Source of the DNA: Deltaproteobacteria bacterium
Lineage (GTDB): Bacteria > Bdellovibrionota_B > Oligoflexia > Oligoflexales > CAIYRB01
Direction of reading: 5' to 3'
Length of the DNA stretch: 64,000 nt
Assembly (NCBI GenBank): GCA_016874735.1
Contig: VGTI01000007.1
Coordinates: 1 to 64,000, forward strand
Made by a program: the position numbers and the translations under genes. Shown piece after piece: positions 1 through 8,109 of this stretch. The notes under the pieces are model-generated. The model was given only the letters and a program-made list of their open reading frames with translations, was not told the origin of the DNA and ran no database searches. How positions within the stretch are numbered: position 1 is the first letter of the stretch; each line of letters starts with the position of its first letter.

Positions 1-72
1 AAGGCCACCAAAAGGCGGACGGTCACTCCTCCCTGCGCAGCAGATACTAGCAATGCGACTAAGTTTTTACAA

Positions 73-366
73 TCACAGGAAGGCGCAGCGCGCTTGTGGA
101 GCGTTTTTTAATATCTCGTTCTCAACCCTGAGCTGCTTCACTTCTTCCCGCAGGCGACGATTCTCGTCCAGGGCGTCTAGTCGCTTCTCTGCGTTTTCCA
201 GCTCACCATCCTCCATCAACTCCGAGCGCCACTTGGACAGATACTGCGGGGAAATCCCAAGCTCATCCGCCACCTCGCCTACCGTGATGCCCTCTTTCTG
301 GGACATGGCGACAGCCTTCTTCTTAAACTCTAGAGGATAGCTCTTTCTAACCTTCTTCCGTCCCAT
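73..366 (-). CDS. IS3-family transposase OrfA (HTH subunit), remnant
   Basis: This 97-residue protein has the IS3/IS911-type OrfA layout. A basic N-terminus (GRKKVRKSYPLEFKKKAV) is followed by a helix-turn-helix (about residues 25-50, GEVADELGISPQYLSKW), then a leucine-zipper-like coiled coil (about 65-90). In intact elements OrfA binds the terminal repeats and a -1 frameshift makes the OrfAB transposase. Here the slippery heptamer is present at the end of the coiled coil, but the C-terminus diverges (NAPQARCAFL) and no OrfB frame follows. A good ribosome site (CGGAGG) precedes the ATG. It is probably non-mobile on its own. Confidence 0.85.
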   Translation of the reverse strand: MGRKKVRKSYPLEFKKKAVAMSQKEGITVGEVADELGISPQYLSKWRSELMEDGELENAEKRLDALDENRRLREEVKQLRVENEILKNAPQARCAFL

Positions 367-429
367 TCTGAAACCTCCGTAGAATGATGAGTCATTATAC
401 AGAGTGTCCGGTGATATGGGGCCACTTCA
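73..429 (-). mobile_element. Truncated IS3-family element (one end plus orfA)
   Basis: The segment starts at a terminal sequence reading TGAAGTGGCCCC on the minus strand (from base 429), which resembles IS3-family ends. It is followed by a TATAAT-like box (about 394-399), a ribosome site and orfA. The heptamer A AAA AAC, the classical IS3 frameshift site, is present near base 110. After it the -1 frame hits a stop within about 14 codons, and the remaining 72 bases in the window do not resemble an OrfB start. The copy is therefore probably a remnant, although its left part lies outside the window. Confidence 0.7.
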
Positions 430-542
430 AACACCGACTTGATAGACAATCGGCAGTTCAGTGAGTTAAACCGCTGTATGAATGTCACCAGCGTTAAGGT
501 ATTTATCTGTACGTCATCAAAGTGCATGCCATCTCGCAGTCA

Positions 543-1499
543 TCACAAAACAAGCCAATCATCTGGAACTTCGGAGACCTTAATTTGGAGTTCAGGATCA
601 GGTACAGTAAATTGCCGATTATTTTGGATCAGCTCTTTCAATTTTTTAACTACGATAGATCTTTTTTGGGCTTTATTCCAAGCGACTAATAACTTGATTT
701 TTATCGGATCTCCCACGTGGAATCCGATTATGCTTTCCCGATTTTGGGGAAGATCAATAGTCTGAGTTGAAAGCGTACCAATAGCGCGACCTCGTCTGAT
801 CAAATTCAAGCAAAATTCCCGATGATCGGTGTTTACAACCTCCCGCGAATAGATTCCAGCTTGCTGGAGCCGGCTAACGACAGCGTTATTAATCTCTAAA
901 TCCCAATTGGTCCGTACTAACGGCAGCACTCTCAGAATTTTGAGCGGATCGCGAAATTTTTTGTAAATCGATTTTGCGCAGGAGAATGCGATTTCGAACT
1001 CACCAATTTCAGCATATTCGATGCCGGGGATCTCTGGTGAGGATAGCAAAATCGCCCAGTCGATTTCGTTGCAAATGAGTCGCTCTAAAAGTCGACTTGA
1101 AAGCACTTCGCGGATTGTGGTGACTATCCCAAAGGGGGCGAACGTATCCCAGTAATCGCAGACAAAATTCATACCAACCAACAGACTAGTTTCTGGCATG
1201 CCAACTTTGACCGTCTGGCCGCCTAGTTGATGTGGTGTCATCATCTCCAACATTTTGTGGCCAGCACTAAAAATAGTTTTTGCATGCTCAAAAAGAGCAA
1301 AACCATCATCTGTAAGACCGAGAGATCGATGCTGGCGAATAAACAAATTGAGTCCTAGTAAAGATTCCAGGCTTTTGATCTGCTCGCTAATGGTTGGAAC
1401 TGACACGCCAAGGCGCTTCGCTGCTTGACTCATAGAAAGTGACTTGCCAACCTCATAAAAGCAATAAAACTGGTTCCAGTTTACATCTTTGAGGTTCAT
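543..1499 (-). CDS. LysR-family transcriptional regulator, NhaR-like
   Basis: This 318-residue protein has an N-terminal winged helix-turn-helix (about residues 8-65, with QAAKRLGVSVPTISEQIKSL) and a LysR-type effector-binding domain. The first 80 residues resemble NhaR, the activator of the Na+/H+ antiporter gene nhaA, more than typical amino-acid-responsive LysR proteins, but no nhaA gene is nearby. The effector cannot be read from sequence. A T-N11-A dyad lies 48 bases upstream of the start (1547-1563), as expected for autoregulation. A near-copy sits upstream of the lipoprotein gene at 3064-3513, a plausible second target. The gene lies in AT-rich DNA next to an IS remnant. Confidence 0.85.
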   Translation of the reverse strand: MNLKDVNWNQFYCFYEVGKSLSMSQAAKRLGVSVPTISEQIKSLESLLGLNLFIRQHRSLGLTDDGFALFEHAKTIFSAGHKMLEMMTPHQLGGQTVKVGMPETSLLVGMNFVCDYWDTFAPFGIVTTIREVLSSRLLERLICNEIDWAILLSSPEIPGIEYAEIGEFEIAFSCAKSIYKKFRDPLKILRVLPLVRTNWDLEINNAVVSRLQQAGIYSREVVNTDHREFCLNLIRRGRAIGTLSTQTIDLPQNRESIIGFHVGDPIKIKLLVAWNKAQKRSIVVKKLKELIQNNRQFTVPDPELQIKVSEVPDDWLVL

Positions 1500-1865
1500 G
1501 CTGTTAGGCTTCTTTTCGTTGCAATTAGTCTTTCAATGGAAATCGAATTAGGTAAATCCTAATCTAGCCATAATGTCAATGGATGTAAATCTGAACTACT
1601 ACCGATGTTTCTTCGCTACCGATTTATAGCTCTCAATTCCTGCTGTAATAGGGACTCCGATCGTCCCAGTCACTTGGCCGTGGCGGGTCCTGCCTATTGC
1701 AGTATCAGAGAAACGCATTTGCTGTAGTTCGGCTCTTTAGTCTGGAAAAGTGTGCGAAATCACAGGGTCGGTTTAGTTGGGTTAGATTGGGCATATCCGA
1801 GGTAAAGTTCTAAATTAGGTAACGCGATGATCCAGCAACGTGATTAGTAACTTTATTCTTGGGCG
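1500..1865. other. Intergenic region between egtD 3' end and the lysR start
   Basis: This 366-base stretch has no convincing gene. It holds the LysR-type dyad at 1547-1563 and a single half-site TTAGGTAA at 1815-1822. A short plus-strand frame from 1571 closes after 18 codons and is not supported. Confidence 0.6.
1547..1563. promoter_or_regulatory. LysR-type operator dyad (ATTAGG-N5-CCTAAT)
   Basis: A perfect 6-bp inverted repeat with a 5-base spacer (TAAAT), matching the T-N11-A form bound by LysR-type regulators. It lies 48 bases upstream of the LysR gene start. A second copy with the same core and nearly the same spacer is at 3604-3620. Binding by the neighbouring regulator is inferred. 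Confidence 0.6.
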
Positions 1866-2870
1866 CTAGGGATTCATTTGAAAACGCCAATGTGGGTCTC
1901 CAGTCCGAAGTAACGCTAGAGCATAGTATTTGCGTTCATCGAGCCACCATTGATCGATTGAAAAACCACATGCATCAGCATATCTCTGAAGTGCATCTTT
2001 CGTGAACTTGCGAGAATTTTCTGTATGGATGCTTTCACCTGCAGCCAAAGTGAACATGCGATCTTTGACCGTGACCGTCTGACGGGTGGTACTCACTAAA
2101 TGCATTTCAATTCTAGAATGCATCTGATTGTATCTAACTACATGCCTAAATTTATTTAAATCAAAATCACCACCCAATTCATTATTAATTCGGTGGAGCA
2201 AGTTTTTATTGAAATTAGCAGTCACACCATTTTTATCAGCATAGGCCGGAATTAAAATTGACTCAGGTTTTACCAAATCGCAACCAAGCAAAAGGTATCC
2301 ACGCCCACCTAATATTTTTTGACAGAAATTTATAACTTGCAGGGCCTCCGCTTCCGATAAATTCCCAATCGTCGATCCAGGAAAAAAGACCATAGGGGTG
2401 TAATTGTGGTCTGGATAAAACGCGGAGAGACTCTCAATCTGCAAATAATCGGCGCATACAGCCGTAACATCAATGTTCGGAAAGTCTCTTGCCAAAGCAA
2501 AAGCATCTTCAAAAAGTGCATCGCGGGAGATATCGATGGGCATATATGCACTTATCTCAGGTAAAACTTGCAAAAGATTTCGAAACTTATAACTGGAAGC
2601 ACCACCCAACTCTACCACTAGTAAAGGGCTTTGATTGGCATCAATGCGTGATGAAAGTGATCTAATGATCGACATCTCAGTTCGCGTGACATAGTACTCA
2701 TCCAATTGACAAATCTGATCAAATATCTCGGATCCTCTTCGATCATAGAAATACTTTGGAGAAATTGACTTCTGTTCTCGTTCGAGTCCCGCGAGCACAT
2801 CAGTGGCAAAGTCTGAACTTTGGGGAGAAAGATCTATGGTCTTCAAATTTGCAAGAGTCACTTTGATCAC
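1866..2870 (-). CDS. egtD: L-histidine N(alpha)-methyltransferase (ergothioneine biosynthesis)
   Basis: This 334-residue SAM-dependent methyltransferase of the EgtD family trimethylates the alpha-amino group of histidine to hercynine, the first step of ergothioneine synthesis. Family signatures are clear: ISPKYFYDRRGSEIFDQI with DEYYVTRTE near residues 36-65, the SAM-site VELGGASSYK near 87, FFPGSTIGN near 162, and a C-terminal substrate-lid region ending DERKYYALALL. Length matches the family (about 320-330). The usual partner EgtB, the sulfoxide synthase, is not in the window, so ergothioneine production depends on genes elsewhere. The gene stands alone, with 190 bases before the next upstream gene. 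Confidence 0.92.
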   Translation of the reverse strand: MIKVTLANLKTIDLSPQSSDFATDVLAGLEREQKSISPKYFYDRRGSEIFDQICQLDEYYVTRTEMSIIRSLSSRIDANQSPLLVVELGGASSYKFRNLLQVLPEISAYMPIDISRDALFEDAFALARDFPNIDVTAVCADYLQIESLSAFYPDHNYTPMVFFPGSTIGNLSEAEALQVINFCQKILGGRGYLLLGCDLVKPESILIPAYADKNGVTANFNKNLLHRINNELGGDFDLNKFRHVVRYNQMHSRIEMHLVSTTRQTVTVKDRMFTLAAGESIHTENSRKFTKDALQRYADACGFSIDQWWLDERKYYALALLRTGDPHWRFQMNP

Positions 2871-2994
2871 CGTTTCACTAAGGTAAGTTTTCTATGACCG
2901 ATTGAAATAGGGAGGAACCCGCACGACCTATACCTTTGTCCCAGAGGTCAGACGTAGTGTCGAAAAGTCGGATCCCTCCCCGGACAGGAGATGC

Positions 2995-3017
2995 CTCGGT
3001 ATCGTTGCCATACCGAG
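2995..3017. terminator. Perfect 8-bp hairpin downstream of the repeat lipoprotein gene
   Basis: CTCGGTAT and ATACCGAG form a perfect stem around a 7-base loop. The hairpin lies about 45 bases past the stop of the lipoprotein gene (leftward) and upstream of egtD. There is no T-tract, so a Rho-independent terminator is not certain; it may protect an RNA end. Confidence 0.4.
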
Positions 3018-3063
3018 TGACCACTGTAGTCAGTTTATTCGCGTAGCTTGTTGCTGCATTCTG

Positions 3064-3513
3064 TTATTTGACAGGTTCGGTGGTTTTTGTGTCAGCTGGC
3101 GATGATTCCCCCGTTGGTTGTTTTGCCGATTCTGTCGGCTTTGAGGTTTCGACCTTTATTGCCTCTTTGGTCTTATTCTTGGCTTCCGTGCTACTAGGGG
3201 CATTTTTTTTCTTGGACTTGCCTTTTGTTTTTTCTACTTCAGCCTTAGGAGCTTCAGCCTTAGGAGCTTCAGCCTTAGGAGCTTCAGCCTTAGGAGCTTC
3301 AGCCTCAGGAGCTTCAGCCTTAGGAGCTTCAGCCTTAGGAGCTTCAGCCTTGAGGTCGTTACCTGAATCTTTAGAAGCTCCTGCGACCCGTGATTTTGTC
3401 ACTGGAGGGGAAATGCCTTCTTTTTGTCCGCAGTCCTTAGATGTACCCACGCAACCCACAGAAAAACCCAACATTAGACTCAGTCCCAGAAACTTCGAAC
3501 TTCTCAAAAACAT
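3064..3513 (-). CDS. Lipoprotein with Lys-Ala-Glu-Ala-Pro repeats
   Basis: About 149 residues starting at MFLRSSKFLG, chosen because a strong ribosome site (GGGGGGAGAAGAAG) directly precedes this ATG; a frame open 26 codons further upstream has no such site. The N-terminus is a lipoprotein signal with lipobox SVGC near residue 20. After a short linker comes a run of PKAEA pentapeptides (about residues 57-96), then a Lys/Thr/Glu/Ser-rich tail with no recognised fold. The composition suggests an extended, highly charged periplasmic or surface spacer, but no function is known. The gene stands alone, and a LysR-type dyad lies about 90 bases upstream. Confidence 0.7.
   Translation of the reverse strand: MFLRSSKFLGLSLMLGFSVGCVGTSKDCGQKEGISPPVTKSRVAGASKDSGNDLKAEAPKAEAPKAEAPEAEAPKAEAPKAEAPKAEAPKAEVEKTKGKSKKKNAPSSTEAKNKTKEAIKVETSKPTESAKQPTGESSPADTKTTEPVK
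3241..3351. repeat. Tandem 15-bp repeat, seven full units plus a partial
   Basis: The unit AGCCTTAGGAGCTTC is repeated seven times head to tail (3241-3345), with one single-base variant (unit 5, AGCCTCAGGAGCTTC) and a partial eighth. It encodes the Lys-Ala-Glu-Ala-Pro array. Near-perfect identity implies recent expansion or ongoing slippage, always in multiples of five codons. Confidence 0.95.
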
Positions 3514-3889
3514 CTTCTTCTCCCCCCAAACAATTGCATAAGCCTGTTCTATTAACTCATAGTCCATGAAACGCCAAATCAGGTCAAACACATGAGATTT
3601 AGAGTTAGGTAAAACCTAACTGTATTTTGGCTAAACATGATTTGTAAAATAACAAAACGATGCATATGCAAGACATTAACTCGAGCCAATTTTAATGTTT
3701 TTACTACATCGCTAAAAATCATTCGTTGATGAGGGGTGCGAACTAAGCCCTGCCGAAAAAATATTTGGCGTGCGAGATTGATTAGGCTAGTCACGCGCGC
3801 CATGCCTAAGCCTATTTGCAGTAGGATTGTCTCAAGAATGGAAGAGATGGTCGACATTTCAATAGAGTACCGTTGCCCTCACGACCATT
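3514..3889. other. Intergenic region upstream of the repeat lipoprotein
   Basis: This 376-base AT-rich region has no supported gene. It contains the LysR-type dyad at 3604-3620. An inverted repeat ATGGTCG (3847-3853) / CGACCAT (3882-3888), with a 28-base loop, lies just past the GH15 stop and could act in 3'-end formation. Confidence 0.5.
3604..3620. promoter_or_regulatory. Second LysR-type operator dyad (GTTAGG-N5-CCTAAC)
   Basis: A perfect 6-bp inverted repeat with spacer TAAAA. It shares TTAGGTAAA and CCTAA with the dyad in front of the LysR gene at 1547-1563. It is 91 bases upstream of the start of the repeat lipoprotein gene, a position suited to LysR-type activation. Confidence 0.6.
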
Positions 3890-5671
3890 TCATAGCGTCT
3901 CATACCAGCCAGGGCTAGCCGCAAATGCAGCGTTGATAAGACCAACGTGTGAATAGGTTTGAGGGAAATTACCTAGTTGAAATCCTGTCTTTGATTCGAA
4001 ATGTTCCGCAAATAAACCTAGATTCGTTGCGCATTTCAACGTTGATTTTATTATTTCTCGACTCAATTGCTGCTGACTAGCTAAAGCATATGCATGAGCC
4101 ATCCAGAAAGAACAGACGACAAACGGATCCTCCGGTGCGCCAAAGTCATCTTGCCGCCGATAGCGGTACAGTAAATACCGGTCCGCTTCACCTGAACCGT
4201 CCCGGACCTGCAAGCCCTCTGCAATCGCCTTTAAGGTCGAAAATGTGAGATTCGGATCCGGAAACCTTAACGGTGCCATCAGAAGCATAGACGCATCTAG
4301 GCTTGGGTCACTAGGGCTGTTGCGCACACTTCCATCCACTACTGCCGCACGTATCCTGCCTACCGCGCGATCCCGAGCCAAGTTAGCGGTCGAAATGAGT
4401 TCTGTTGACGGCGCATTTATTTTGCGAGATGTAGCCAGGTTTAGCCAGCGATCTAGTCCCGCCCAGCTCATTAAATTTGTGAATGAATGCTCCAGTTGGA
4501 TACCGCGCATTTCCCATAGACCAGCGTCTTTTTTGCCGACAACGTCGACGCATTTACTGGCAAGCCAATGCATAGTTCTGTCCAATTGAGTCGAGCGTAA
4601 GTGATGGAATCGCTCGTCAAGAAATATTGGCGCTAAACTAAGTATCAACTCACCGTATACATCATTTTGAACCTGAGCAGCGGCAGCATTGTTGGTTCTC
4701 ACCGGACTTGAATTTAGATAACCTGTCCACTGCCTGTGTTCCACCTCAGGCAGCGGTATCTTCTGATCGATGGAATAAACTGGCAGCAAGTTGTCATTGA
4801 AGTTCACTATATTCAGAATAAACTGGAGAAAACGCTCCATCTCGTCAAAATGACCCAGTTGATGAAGCGCATTTAATGTAAATGCAGCGTCTCTTATCCA
4901 GCAAAGCCTGTAGTCCCAATTGCGGACGCCTCCCCTTTTTTCGGGCAAACTTGTGGTCGTAGCTGCAATGATAGCCCCGGTGTCCTCGTAACAATGAAGT
5001 TTGAGTGTGAGAGCCGATCTGATCACTTCTTCCTGAAAAAGCGTGGGAATCGAGCAGTGCTTGACCCAGGTGCGCCAGTAGTGCTCAGTCCGCGTACAAA
5101 AGTCTTGGGAAACCTGCTTAAGATCCGCCTCCAGAGGCATATCCCATAGAATCGCTAAATAGGCGGTCTCCTGGAGCAAAAAGGACTCGCCTGAAAGTAG
5201 ATAAGTTAAAGGAATATTGGTCACCACTCGCAATTGTCCAGTCGTCATTTCGTAACGTATGTGGCTATTGCCTCGGAGTGGCTGAAGCTGAGTTTTATTC
5301 CAGCCATCGATGGGGTTGCATTTCACATTGATGCGAATTCCAGTCTCTAAAGGCTCGATGATTCGAAAAACAGAAGCGGGCCTGTACATGCGTCCATGCT
5401 GCTCGAATCGAGGGCAAAAGTCTTTGATCTTGATTACGGGCTTTTGATGGTGATCGAATTCAGTCACCAAGATGTTGGTGTTTTTCAAGTAGGCTTGCCG
5501 ACTGGCATCAAAAGACTGGGGCTTCGACTCAAGGTATCCAGCCTTGGTATCGAGCAGCCTACCAAAGATCGGGGGGCTATCCAGACGGGGCATACAAAGC
5601 CAGTTGATAGTGCCATCCCGTTCAACAAGTGCTGAGACCTGGCAGTTGCCTATCAGACCGAAATTATACAT
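3890..5671 (-). CDS. Glycoside hydrolase family 15 (glucoamylase/trehalase type)
   Basis: This 593-residue intracellular protein (no signal peptide) of the GH15 family contains enzymes that release glucose from alpha-glucans or cleave trehalose. The N-terminal beta-sandwich begins IGNCQVSALVERDGTINWLCMPRLDSP. The (alpha/alpha)6 barrel shows RNWDYRLCWIRDAAF near residue 247, WEMRG with the general-acid Glu near 387, and a C-terminal GNFPQTYSH near 568. It is divergent from otsA with only a 41-57 base gap. Together with the trehalose genes this makes a trehalase-like or trehalose-linked role likely, but substrate cannot be fixed from sequence. Ribosome site AGGGAGG is well placed. Divergent control is probably through the 22-bp palindrome at 5692-5713. 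Confidence 0.88.
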   Translation of the reverse strand: MYNFGLIGNCQVSALVERDGTINWLCMPRLDSPPIFGRLLDTKAGYLESKPQSFDASRQAYLKNTNILVTEFDHHQKPVIKIKDFCPRFEQHGRMYRPASVFRIIEPLETGIRINVKCNPIDGWNKTQLQPLRGNSHIRYEMTTGQLRVVTNIPLTYLLSGESFLLQETAYLAILWDMPLEADLKQVSQDFCTRTEHYWRTWVKHCSIPTLFQEEVIRSALTLKLHCYEDTGAIIAATTTSLPEKRGGVRNWDYRLCWIRDAAFTLNALHQLGHFDEMERFLQFILNIVNFNDNLLPVYSIDQKIPLPEVEHRQWTGYLNSSPVRTNNAAAAQVQNDVYGELILSLAPIFLDERFHHLRSTQLDRTMHWLASKCVDVVGKKDAGLWEMRGIQLEHSFTNLMSWAGLDRWLNLATSRKINAPSTELISTANLARDRAVGRIRAAVVDGSVRNSPSDPSLDASMLLMAPLRFPDPNLTFSTLKAIAEGLQVRDGSGEADRYLLYRYRRQDDFGAPEDPFVVCSFWMAHAYALASQQQLSREIIKSTLKCATNLGLFAEHFESKTGFQLGNFPQTYSHVGLINAAFAASPGWYETL

Positions 5672-5691
5672 AATCCTCCCTAGGGGCTGTT

Positions 5692-5713
5692 ATTATTTTG
5701 ATATCAAAATAAT
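5692..5713. promoter_or_regulatory. Perfect 22-bp palindromic operator between GH15 and otsA
   Basis: ATTATTTTGAT is followed directly by its exact reverse complement, giving a perfect 22-bp AT-rich palindrome in the short gap between two divergent genes. The length and composition suit a MarR/TetR/LacI-type dimer site. A MarR-family gene is the third gene of the otsA operon, so autoregulation by that protein is the simplest inference. Confidence 0.65.
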
Positions 5714-5727
5714 TGGCGGGGTGGAAG

Positions 5728-8109
5728 GTGAAGTTCTTGCTCAGGTTCCTTTTGCCGCTAGCATTGGTGCTAGGTTGTATTCTCGTAGCAGCGGCTCCAT
5801 TTGTAGACCGTTTGATTACTAAATGGTTTACCCGTGATCTCGATATCCGTGCCAGATTAATTTCGAATGTATTGGATGAGCCGCTGTCAGTCCTATTGGC
5901 CGACTCAACGCCCTCCAGTCGACTAAAGATAAAGAAGATCCTCACAAAAGTGACTCAAGATGAGCGCCTATTGGCAATCGCTCTCTGCGAAGATTCTGGA
6001 GAGATACTAATTCAGACTGATTTGTTTCCAAGTCAGTTGGGCTGTAGTGGGTTGGGTAATTCTCAACTGGTTGCGGGGAACACGTATCATTTGCCAAATG
6101 GCGATGTGCACGTTGCTACCTTTGAGACAGTCATTGATGATAAACCAGTTAACACCTACGCAAATGTTAATAGCTCAAGCCCAGGCGATACAGGACGGAG
6201 AATTCGCGTCCTTTTGCTCCATGATTTAAGTTTTGCCTCGCGGCGCAGTGAGGATACAAAGTTTTACTTGTTTCTTCTTTTTCTGTTCATGGGCCTAGTG
6301 ACATCAGCGATTACAATATTGGTCGCTAGATGGAGTAGGGCTTCATGGGTCAAATCAGTACGCCAGTTGGTTGGTGGTGTTCGTAACACTCAAGGCAGGC
6401 CTGAGAGTATAAATGAAAATCGTGATTTTCTACCAATCCTTAAGGATTTAAAGGGTTTAGTTCGCGATCTTGAATCAGCGAACACGGGAGCAATTGGTCC
6501 CGTTGGTGAGTGGGACGCTCAAGCACTTAGAAGCATTTTGACAGAGAAATTGTCAGAGGATGAGATTCTTGTTTTATCAAATCGGCAACCGTATATCCAC
6601 AACAGAAGTGGCGACAAGATAGAGGTTCAATCGCCAGCCAGCGGTCTTGTTACGGCCCTAGAACCCATTTTGAAAGCGTGTTCGGGTGTGTGGATTGCCC
6701 ACGGAAACGGAACTGCCGATGGTGAGGTTGTTGACGACCAAGACCGCATAGCCGTGCCGCCGGGTCGTCCTCAGTATGATATTCACCGAGTCTGGCTAAC
6801 CGCCGAGGAGGAGCATGGATATTATTACGGCCTCGCCAATGAGGGTATTTGGCCGTTGTGTCACATAGCTCATACACGCCCAATTTTTCGCCAGTCGGAT
6901 TGGGCACAGTATGTAGCAGTGAATAAGAAATTTGCTGAGGCCGCAATTAAGGACTCAAAAACTGAAGATCCAGTCATTCTTGTGCAGGATTACCATTTTT
7001 CGATGGTACCTAGGCTGATCAGAGAGCGGTTACCCAGGGCGACCATTATCACGTTCTGGCATATTCCATGGCCAAATGCGGAGTCCTTTGGCATTTGTCC
7101 TTGGCGGCAGGAAATCCTTGAGGGATTACTCGGGAGTTCGATCATTGGATTTCATACACAGTTCCACTGCAATAATTTCATGGAGAGTTGTGACCGATAC
7201 CTAGAGTCCCGCGTTGATCGAGAGGTTGATTCGATTTCGTATCGGGGTGAGGTGACTGAGGTGAGGCCGTATCCCATATCTATCGAGTGGCCTCCGGAGA
7301 GGATGGCAGATGTCTCCGATGGTGCGGAATGCCGAAGGACGATCAAGTTAAAGTATGGCCTGAAAAATAACGTGAAGATTGGCATTGGTGTGGATCGCTT
7401 AGACTACACCAAAGGGCTTATTGAACGTTTTCGAGCCGTAGAGCGCTTTTTGGAGCTCTTTCCGCAGTGGATTGGGGAATTTGTTTTTATTCAAATTGCG
7501 GCACCATCGCGTTCGAACATTACTGCCTATCATCGATTCGCCGATGACTTGAGGTTGGTTGTTGAGGAGATTAATAGTCGCTTCGGCAGGCCAGGCTATT
7601 ATCCAATTATATTGGTAGAGTCCCATCACGATCCACTAGATGTTTTTGCCCATATGCGCGCTGCCGACCTGTGTATGGTTACAAGCCTGCATGATGGAAT
7701 GAATTTAGTGGCAAAAGAGTTTGTTGCGGCACGGGAAGACGAACAAGGAGTATTGATTCTAAGCATGTTCGCTGGCGCCTCTAGAGAACTCGCTGAGGCA
7801 CTGGTTGTAAATCCATACGATGCTGAATTGTGCGCCTATGCATTGGCGACAGCACTCACTATGCCTGTATCTGAGCAGCGAGATCGGATGCGCACACTGC
7901 GAGCTATCGTTAAGGAGCGAAATGTCTATCGTTGGGCGGGTCGGATGTTGATAGATGCTTCACGTATGAGAGCAAGAAATCGTTTTATGGGCCGAGTTAA
8001 GGAGTTCTATCAAGGCAACGGCGAGAGTATAGATCCAGATCGAGTCAGATTTGCACGTGCGCTTTCGAGTATCGATATTATCGGTGGCAGAGGGGTTATA
8101 AGAATATGA
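5728..8109 (+). CDS. otsA: Trehalose-6-phosphate synthase with membrane sensor-like N-terminus
   Basis: About 793 residues. The C-terminal ~510 residues are a GT20 trehalose-6-phosphate synthase (UDP-glucose + glucose-6-phosphate): SNRQPY, ILVQDYHFSMVP, FWHIPWPNAESF, IGFHT, GVDRLDYTKGL and LHDGMNLVAKEF are all present. The first ~280 residues are unusual. A transmembrane helix (about 3-25), a ~150-residue extracytoplasmic region, a second helix (about 181-203) and a HAMP-like linker place the enzyme at the inner membrane. Start GTG is chosen because an upstream in-frame TTG at 5713 falls inside the palindrome and lacks a ribosome site. It overlaps otsB by 4 bases. Soluble OtsA is about 470 residues, so this is a genuine fusion. 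Confidence 0.9.
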   Translation: MKFLLRFLLPLALVLGCILVAAAPFVDRLITKWFTRDLDIRARLISNVLDEPLSVLLADSTPSSRLKIKKILTKVTQDERLLAIALCEDSGEILIQTDLFPSQLGCSGLGNSQLVAGNTYHLPNGDVHVATFETVIDDKPVNTYANVNSSSPGDTGRRIRVLLLHDLSFASRRSEDTKFYLFLLFLFMGLVTSAITILVARWSRASWVKSVRQLVGGVRNTQGRPESINENRDFLPILKDLKGLVRDLESANTGAIGPVGEWDAQALRSILTEKLSEDEILVLSNRQPYIHNRSGDKIEVQSPASGLVTALEPILKACSGVWIAHGNGTADGEVVDDQDRIAVPPGRPQYDIHRVWLTAEEEHGYYYGLANEGIWPLCHIAHTRPIFRQSDWAQYVAVNKKFAEAAIKDSKTEDPVILVQDYHFSMVPRLIRERLPRATIITFWHIPWPNAESFGICPWRQEILEGLLGSSIIGFHTQFHCNNFMESCDRYLESRVDREVDSISYRGEVTEVRPYPISIEWPPERMADVSDGAECRRTIKLKYGLKNNVKIGIGVDRLDYTKGLIERFRAVERFLELFPQWIGEFVFIQIAAPSRSNITAYHRFADDLRLVVEEINSRFGRPGYYPIILVESHHDPLDVFAHMRAADLCMVTSLHDGMNLVAKEFVAAREDEQGVLILSMFAGASRELAEALVVNPYDAELCAYALATALTMPVSEQRDRMRTLRAIVKERNVYRWAGRMLIDASRMRARNRFMGRVKEFYQGNGESIDPDRVRFARALSSIDIIGGRGVIRI

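Noticed and set aside
1571-1627. Eighteen-codon plus-strand frame starting like a LysR N-terminus
   Set aside because: It closes at once and the sequence after the stop does not continue any LysR-like pattern in any frame, so a decayed regulator is not supported.
3241-3351. Tandem repeats considered as a CRISPR or satellite array
   Set aside because: Units are 15 bp with no spacers, lie inside a coding frame and are multiples of three, so they are coding repeats.
3068-3541. Plus-strand frame rich in LGASA repeats opposite the lipoprotein
   Set aside because: It is the mirror of the 15-bp repeat, which keeps several frames open. The minus strand has the ribosome site, signal peptide and lipobox.
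5713-5727. TTG start for otsA
   Set aside because: It is within the palindromic operator and lacks a ribosome site; the GTG at 5728 follows a G-rich site and gives a cleaner signal-anchor.
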